Below the pieces are notes generated by a model. It was given only the letters and a program-made list of their open reading frames with translations, was not told the origin of the DNA and did no database searches. The translations under genes and the position numbers were made by a program. A DNA stretch of 64,000 nt from Conoideocrella luteorostrata (Eukaryota > Ascomycota > Sordariomycetes > Hypocreales > Clavicipitaceae), in contig JASWJB010000066.1 in assembly GCA_032433595.1 (NCBI GenBank), positions 62,001 to 126,000 of the forward strand. Reading direction: 5' to 3'. Of the stretch, positions 57,686 through 64,000 are shown in pieces. Position 1 is the stretch's first letter; each line of letters starts with the position of its first letter.

Positions 57686-60600
57686 TCAAAGTCTACCTCC
57701 ACCAGCAGCCCCCCAAGCTCTCCTAGCCTTGCGCGCCCCTGCTGTGGCTGCTCCGAAGTTGTGTAATCGTTCTCCTATCAGATATGCATCGTCTCGCACA
57801 CCGGACGCCCACCGACTGAACACTCTGGTAAGGCCGATGGCATACTTAATCACATGGGCTGCCACCGCGGCTGCTGGGTACGAGTGTCTGTAAATCAACG
57901 ACAATTTTACAGTGTCCATTTCGGATAGTGAGCCAGTTCCGATCATGGTAGGGCCGAATGTACCGAACTTGATCAAGAGGCGTGCAATGAGAGGCGGCCC
58001 AAAGATTGCTACAACAGACAATGTGATTCCGGGAACAATGAATGCTCTGGTAAGTACTTCAACATCAGGTTTCAGGTAGCCACGGCGCATCACCGACCGC
58101 ACTGCCACGGCGACTCGAGCATCCGGGAAGAGGGATGTAATCATCCTGGTGGCCAAGTTCAGGTACAGAAGCCCCAAAGTCCAGGACTGAATGACGCGGA
58201 TAGTATGGCTACCAGCATCTCCACCACGGCTTGGGGCTGAGATCCCTATCGCTTGTGGTTTGGGTGGGTTCATGTACGTGTGTAGCGGAATGCTGACATA
58301 TAGCTCCATCAATGTAGATACTACCAGCGGGAAGACGATCAGAAGGAAAAAATAGGTGTATAGAAGCTTCGCGCCATGTACGATACCACCGATGACCCGA
58401 TTGCCACCGTTGCCGCCTGAGATTTCGCTGTGAACTTTGCTCGCCCAATCCCGGAACTTGGCAGTGACATGGCGTATGCGCAAGATCGCATATGCGAGCG
58501 AACCCAAGATGTAGATGCCAATGCTGAATGCGTAGATGTCGTTGGTTCGGATATGAGCAGGAATCAAAATCTTGAACATGGCCCTACCCAACACCAAGGG
58601 TGCGATGGTGAAGCCGACGCCCGTAACGGCAGCAAAGAGCCAGATGAACAGAATAAACAGAAAGACTCTGGCACGAAAGTTGGGCGGCACGTAAACAAGC
58701 TGATACTGGTCTGAGGCGTATAGATCGGTATCCTCGTTGTCGTCCTTGCGACGACCACGCTCTGACACTGTAAGGAAAACTTTTTGACCCTTGGGGATCT
58801 TGACCCTGTCCGATGCGGGTGCACGCACGAATCGGCCACTCTTCTCGAGCTGGCCTTCTTTAACGAGATGTGCCTTTTTGTGTCTCCACTCTCTCATCTC
58901 TGTCTTTGACATCGCTGGGTTGGGTTTGGCGTCGCCACCCTCAAAAGTGTCTCTCCAAGTCTTCGGGATGACATTATTGTTCTCGTCCAGCTCAAGAAAG
59001 AAGGCTTTGTGGGGGGGTACTTCATGTTGTGAACCTGGACCGAGCTTCAAAATACCCTCCTCGTCAATACGTCGCTCGCCGAACAAAAAATATGTAAGTC
59101 GAAGTCCGCGGGCGCATTTGCGAAACCACCAGGTGTACATGGCATGCAGTCCATCACTTGGTTTGAAGAACTTGACAGCAAGCGGCATGAGAAAATTATA
59201 GAACAGCAAGTCCACAGGGAATTCCAGCACAGGTTCATTGGATGAATAATGGACTGGTAAGACGCCGGGCATAGCATAATAGAGGCCCCAGACCACGCCG
59301 CCTAGGCAAACAACGACCAGAGCGCCGTACACGAACGCCGAGAAAAGAATCTTTCGCAGCTGCGTCGTCAAATTGCGTTCCAATACATCCCGCACAGGAT
59401 GAAACTCAGGGTCGTCCGGATCTCTTATGAAATCTATATAGGGACGAATTAGCAAGATGTTGATAACTGAGATTTCAAATCAAGTGGGAAAAAGAAGCAC
59501 TTACATAAGACGCCGGGCCGCATGATTTTGCGGCACATGGAGACAAAAAGTGCGAAATGAAACATGTAGCCAGTCCCCACAAACCAATGGACAAAAATAG
59601 AGGTCAAAGGATAGTTGCAGGTGAAGAGGATACGAGATTTGAATGTGGTATTTTCGAAAAGAGGGAGCAATGCGCCGTCAAGAAGCAATCCACAGTATAG
59701 AGGGAAAGCGAGCATCTCGATGCTGATGATGAGAATGACCTTCATGATGCCGCTTGCTTGGTGAAGGGTGTCAATAACGCCAGCTTCCCATGCTTGCATG
59801 ATGCCGCCTCGAGAGAATGGGCTGCCTCGCTTCAGATACAAGGCTCCAACGGCGAACACAGTCAGGTAGCCAGTCAAGATGGCCCAGAATCGATCCGTAC
59901 TAGACCAATATGCTAGGCCAAGATCTACTGATGAGCGCGTCTCAATGTCGCCAAGATCAATAACCCATGAGTTTGGCTCTGACAACACGGCTAGGATTTT
60001 GCCCATTGTGGCAACGACCGACTGAGCGACTGCAGAAGCTGCCGCGAAAAAGCGCCCGTCTAGCAAAGCAGAAACGTCAGGTCCCGTTAGAGCCGCCGCC
60101 AGTCCGATGTCAATCTGGTTAATTGCCCAGCCAATGTTGCCTTTAACTGAGTTCAAAGCTTCATGGCTAATAGCAGAGAAGTTCTGAACCTCGGATGCAG
60201 TCATGGGGAACTCCATGAGTGCGTAGTCGACGACTCTGGACCCAGCACCTGTCCACACGCCCCATGACGCTTTTCTGGCCGACACAATCTTGGCTCCCAT
60301 AACTCCACCGACGACGCCGGTAAACATGTCGACAATATTCAGTGCACACCATGATCCGAATCCAAAAATCATCATTGCAGCATCCTGAATGACCTTGGAA
60401 AGTCCCATAAACATGCGTACCAGATGGATGGGATTTGCAACAATCCAAAGTGAAACCCTCCCGATATTGTAAGGGATGAAGATGCAGGCGAACACGGTTA
60501 CCGAGACTAGCACTGAACAAAATATGGCATTTTGAAATAAGCCTGCGATGGGACCACGCATGCCGAGAAGCTCCATAACCCCTTCGAAATCCTCAAGGTC

Positions 60601-62667
60601 TTCCATAGCTTCAGCGTCCATGCCCGCAGCGGCGGCGGCCTCGATAACACCTGCGTTAGCGTCTCCGTTCACGTCTGCAACTTCAGCGACTGGATCATCA
60701 ACCCAAGGGTCCTCTGCGGCGACATCGCCCCCAGCATCTGCTCCTATATCTCCACCGGCCAAAGGTTCTTCTTGTTGCTGATGTTCACCATCAGCCTCCC
60801 GATGTTGATCCAAGTCACCCCACATAAAGTTGGCAACTCGACCAACCAAGCCTCGCTGCTCTGGCTCGACCGCAACAATTGGTTCATCCACTATGGCCTG
60901 GATAGCATCGATGTTGTGGTCCAGGGTCATATCCTCATTGCCGTGATTAGACTGATGGGGGCTATCGGGAGTGTGGGGAGCACCTCGCTGGCCAGTATTT
61001 TCACCTGGGGCAGGAGCCATTTCTGGTGAGCCCACAGCAGGGTTTGAAGTCTGCCCAGGACCAGCGTCAACCGTCCCACCCGTGGTAGGAAGATTGACAA
61101 AAGACCAGTTATTATACGCCAAGTAATTCGGGGTTCCGTGCACCTCGGGGCCGTCTGAGTGCGCTCTTGGCCGAGATGGGCCCGGGGATAGGTCAGAAAT
61201 GGCTCCGAAAGGGTTTGGCGACAATTCAGGGGAAAGAGGCTGCCAGTCCACCTCTTTGCCTTTCGACTGTTCTTGTGTAGGTTCCCGCACTTCTTGTTGA
61301 GGTGCTGTCGACCCTTGGATGCCAAACTCGTCGAGATCAGCGGTTGGCGGGATTGGAATGTTCGACAAGGTGGTATGCTGTACATCGGACGGACCGGATG
61401 CTTGTAGTGCTGTGTTTTCACGTTCGCGAATGGAGCGACGGGCAACATTCACCCGGGGACGAAGATTTTCCTCTGAGTCTTGTTCTTTCATGATTTGTAA
61501 CATCCTTTCCGGGTTTCCATCGGCTAGATTATAAATTTGCAAGTAGTCCATGACGTTCGTTGCACTGTCTAGAACAGGTAGGTCTACATCGTTCTCAGCA
61601 TTCGATTCCTGTGATTCATGATGAACCTGTATGGACGTCAATTGTTGGCCCGCACCTTCCTCTGTAGAAGGCCCTGACGTGTCGGCGTCTGTCAAAGGGT
61701 CGACATCATGCTCCAAGGGCACGTTCACCTGGGCACTGGCATCCAGGGTATCGTCATCCGATCTTAATTCGTCTGATTCGTGGCCATCATCATCTTCAAC
61801 TGCCTCTTCGGCCGGTTGAACTGGTTGGGCTGGAGCTGGCGGGTTATTTTCCTGATCGGCGAATGCGGCCCGCATGTTAATCTCCGGTTGCTGTTGGACG
61901 ACGTAGTCGCGGACCAGAATGACCAAGATAAAACAAACTATAACCAAGACAGTGATGATTTGGCCCTCGATTACGGTAATGATTGTTCGATTTATGGTCG
62001 AGCTGCGAGTGAAATTTTTCAAAAAGCCGACATTGCTCAGCAGGCTTGGCGACAGAGAGGTGGCGGTGGTGTTTAGGAACGTAATCTTGTCACCAGGGTT
62101 GTCGTCAAACACGGTCCGGACGAGGCAAGTCCCATTTGGATCAGACGCATCTGGACCGAGTCCCGTGGCTTTTGATGATTGTCGAGACATGAATCCGCCA
62201 GCTCCCAAGCCTTCGTCACTGACCCAAAACATGAAGGCCCAAACAATCCGCATGAAGTATGGAAGCCAGCATACCCAAACACTAATGGTCACGACAGCTC
62301 GAAGCCATATCAACAGGTTGCGTACGAGATACTTGGTCATGTGCTCCAGGAAAATGTGCGCAGGTAGTGATTGCGGCATGTCTGGAGCGTAAAGTTTGGT
62401 AAATCGAAAGGATGTCTTGCAAAGCTCGCAGTACTTCTTTTGCGAGTGTGAAAGCCATTCCATCAAGCAGTCTTGATGGACGTACTTAATGCTCCCGCTA
62501 CATTTGCAAGGATAGAAGAGCGGCTCGGCAGATGTTCCTTCTCCTCGACATATTCGACAGATAGCAGGGGCGTGATCAGATGGTTGAGGGACTACTCCCG
62601 GGCCGTCGTTGTCGAATCGCGAGGGGAGAAAGTCCCGCGGCCAAGTCGTGACAGGAGATTCGTTCAT
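57686..62667 (-). CDS. SSM4: ER membrane RING-CH ubiquitin ligase Doa10 (SSM4/MARCH6 family)
   Basis: E3 ligase of ER and inner nuclear membrane that marks misfolded and short-lived proteins for degradation. Exons 59505-62667 and 57686-59433 (71-nt intron) give 1636 residues. The N-terminal RING-CH (C4HC3) finger runs CRICRGEGTSAEPLFYPCKC to QKKYCELCK, residues about 37-85. Then come the first membrane spans, a long acidic loop (about 270-690), a region with several spans including the TEB4-Doa10 segment, and further spans to the C-terminus. The junction reads RPGVLYFIRDPDDPEFHPV, a strongly conserved Doa10 stretch, which confirms the intron. Longer than yeast Doa10 (1319), mainly because of the loop. 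No damage seen. Confidence 0.96.
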
Positions 62668-64000
62668 TGTCGGCGAACGAACGCTTGGATTGGAATAAGA
62701 TGGTGGTTGTCCACAGCGGGACGGAGAAGCCTATTGACGGCAGGAGACCGGAGAAATCATGAGACACTTTGTTTTGGTTGGCGGCGTTATGATAGTGACG
62801 TTGGATAAATGTTGAAGTTGAAGTCGACGCCGATAACTGTTGTCGTGTGCACGGCCGAAGTGGACTATGGCGGTGAAAGGAGTGACGCCGCGAATGAATG
62901 CGTTTGAGGTGCGCGAAGATAGATCAGTAGGGACTAGGATTGAGCCAACTTATCGTATCCTGTGAGGGCAAGCTATAATGACCCTGGCATCCGAGAATAA
63001 AGTCGTGGGGAAGAAAACGCTGGGCAGCAGGCCGGAAACTCAAAGACTGGTGGTGTCTGGCGAGTAATTAGAGTGAAGAATGGCTGCAGCGGTTGACGCA
63101 ACTAGGGGCTAAATTTGACCCTTGGGCACTTCGATGCACACTAAACTCTGGACGCTTGACACTGGACACTGAATGGACCTTGACTGGACGCTTCACAAAA
63201 TAAGACCCCACTACGTGCCTCGCCCAACCCTCCCCGCCCTGGCCTGCCCGTGGCCTTAGATATTTAAGTGGATCTCGTTCTTATCTGGAGACGGCTGTGT
63301 CTCCTCGTGAGAGCCACCTGCCAAGAAGCAGCATTACTGAATCTCCAGGTACTTATGCAGCAAAGTAACAGCATGCAAAGTAGAGTCGGAATGTGAGGGA
63401 TGATGGTGAAGGGTCTTACGCATATTCTTCTGGGCAATGCGACAGGCATCACACGTAGACCACGCTGTACGCTGTACGCTGTACGCTGTACGCTGTACAC
63501 TGTACGCTGCGCGCAGCACAAAATGTTGCTCAACCTTGGAGTGGCAGGGTTCGTAAATATACCTTACAAACAGACCTGTAGCTACTCCGGTGAACTTGGA
63601 TGATCTACTTTTCACGTTGCCCTGCAGGTCGAAAGACGTCATTCTGGTCTCAGTACTCTCTCCACAGTTGCCTCCAGTTAGCTCTCTGGGAGGCGTGCTT
63701 GCATGCAGTGCTGCCAGGAAGTAAAGTACTTGAGCACCGAAGTACCTGGTCGCACGATCAAGAGAGAGTTGGTTTGAAAACTTGGTTACGGTTGAGCTTA
63801 TGCTTGGCTTTTGGCCGTGCGGTGCATGATAAGGTGTAATGATACGGACCAGATGTTGTCATGGTCCATCAAAAGAATGTGGGAGATCTGCAGCGAGTTG
63901 AACCCATGGCAGTACCGCCCGGCCTCGAGCCATGACGTGCCTCGGGAAGTGAATAGGAACTAGCAAGCAACTGGCCGCACTCGTCGCATGTGTGTCCCTC
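62668..64000. other. Intergenic to window end, 1.33 kb
   Basis: Promoter side of the Doa10 gene, then DNA without a supported gene. Contains the heptamer repeat at 63462-63510. Short frames across that repeat are artefacts of it. Confidence 0.45.
63462..63510 (+). repeat. Seven-copy heptamer tandem repeat
   Basis: Seven consecutive 7-bp units: five perfect ACGCTGT, then ACACTGT and ACGCTGC. It lies in non-coding DNA about 800 bp upstream of the Doa10 start. Likely polymorphic in copy number. Confidence 0.9.

Noticed and set aside
1..64000. tRNA genes, rRNA, CRISPR arrays, bacterial operons
   Set aside because: No cloverleaf B-box pattern, rRNA stretch or regular direct-repeat array was recognised by eye, and the DNA is eukaryotic nuclear. 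A tRNAscan run would settle the tRNA question.

Overview
This window reads as nuclear DNA of a filamentous ascomycete, most likely Sordariomycetes and probably Hypocreales. Genes carry few, short (50-190 nt) GT-AG introns with fungal branch points, exons show G/C-rich third positions, and the gene set is typically fungal (ABCC transporter, pepP-type prolidase, NudE, Doa10, ACC1, a secreted subtilase of the Pr1 type, an X325/BIM1-like copper protein). The genus is inference; nothing here fixes it. I see 13 well-supported protein-coding genes, one doubtful small gene, two decayed genes and one weaker remnant. No tRNA, rRNA or CRISPR array was recognised. Layout: 1-3.6 kb holds a divergent metal-uptake pair, a ferric/cupric reductase (cut by the window edge) and a His-brace copper-binding GPI protein. 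Their 1.36 kb shared promoter carries three exact copies of a 9-mer that looks like a copper-responsive element. 4.8-9.2 kb is an intronless ABCC transporter, followed by a wrecked berberine-bridge-type FAD oxidase. 12.6-18.6 kb carries a Cys-rich single-pass membrane protein, a SAM methyltransferase and a five-exon Xaa-Pro aminopeptidase. A 3.6 kb gene-poor stretch follows. 22.1-27 kb has a CCDC25-type NFACT-R protein converging on the most interesting gene of the window: a 1183-residue protein that I read as a HeLo-like helical region, a pseudokinase and a trypsin-like serine protease with a complete His/Asp/Ser set. 28.8-31.6 kb is a secreted subtilase with a PA insert. 31.6-38.4 kb is a long gene-poor tract with a large inverted repeat, G-runs and many copies of a short motif. 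38.4-41.6 kb holds an SRPK-like kinase, a broken Fig1-like gene and a BolA3-type mitochondrial Fe-S factor. 42.1-49.3 kb is acetyl-CoA carboxylase. 49.3-53.6 kb is gene-poor. 53.6-55.5 kb is NudE and 57.7-62.7 kb is the ER ubiquitin ligase Doa10. The end of the window has a heptamer tandem repeat. Working together: the clearest functional unit is the reductase plus copper-protein pair, since both would act on extracellular copper/iron and share one promoter. The housekeeping genes (ACC1, NudE, Doa10, BolA3, pepP, CCDC25-like) show no obvious joint pathway. Scattered through the non-coding DNA are about twenty exact copies of TACTCCGTA/TACGGAGTA, far above chance and none noticed in an exon. 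All exon boundaries are hand-derived from splice signals and reading-frame continuity, without transcript data.
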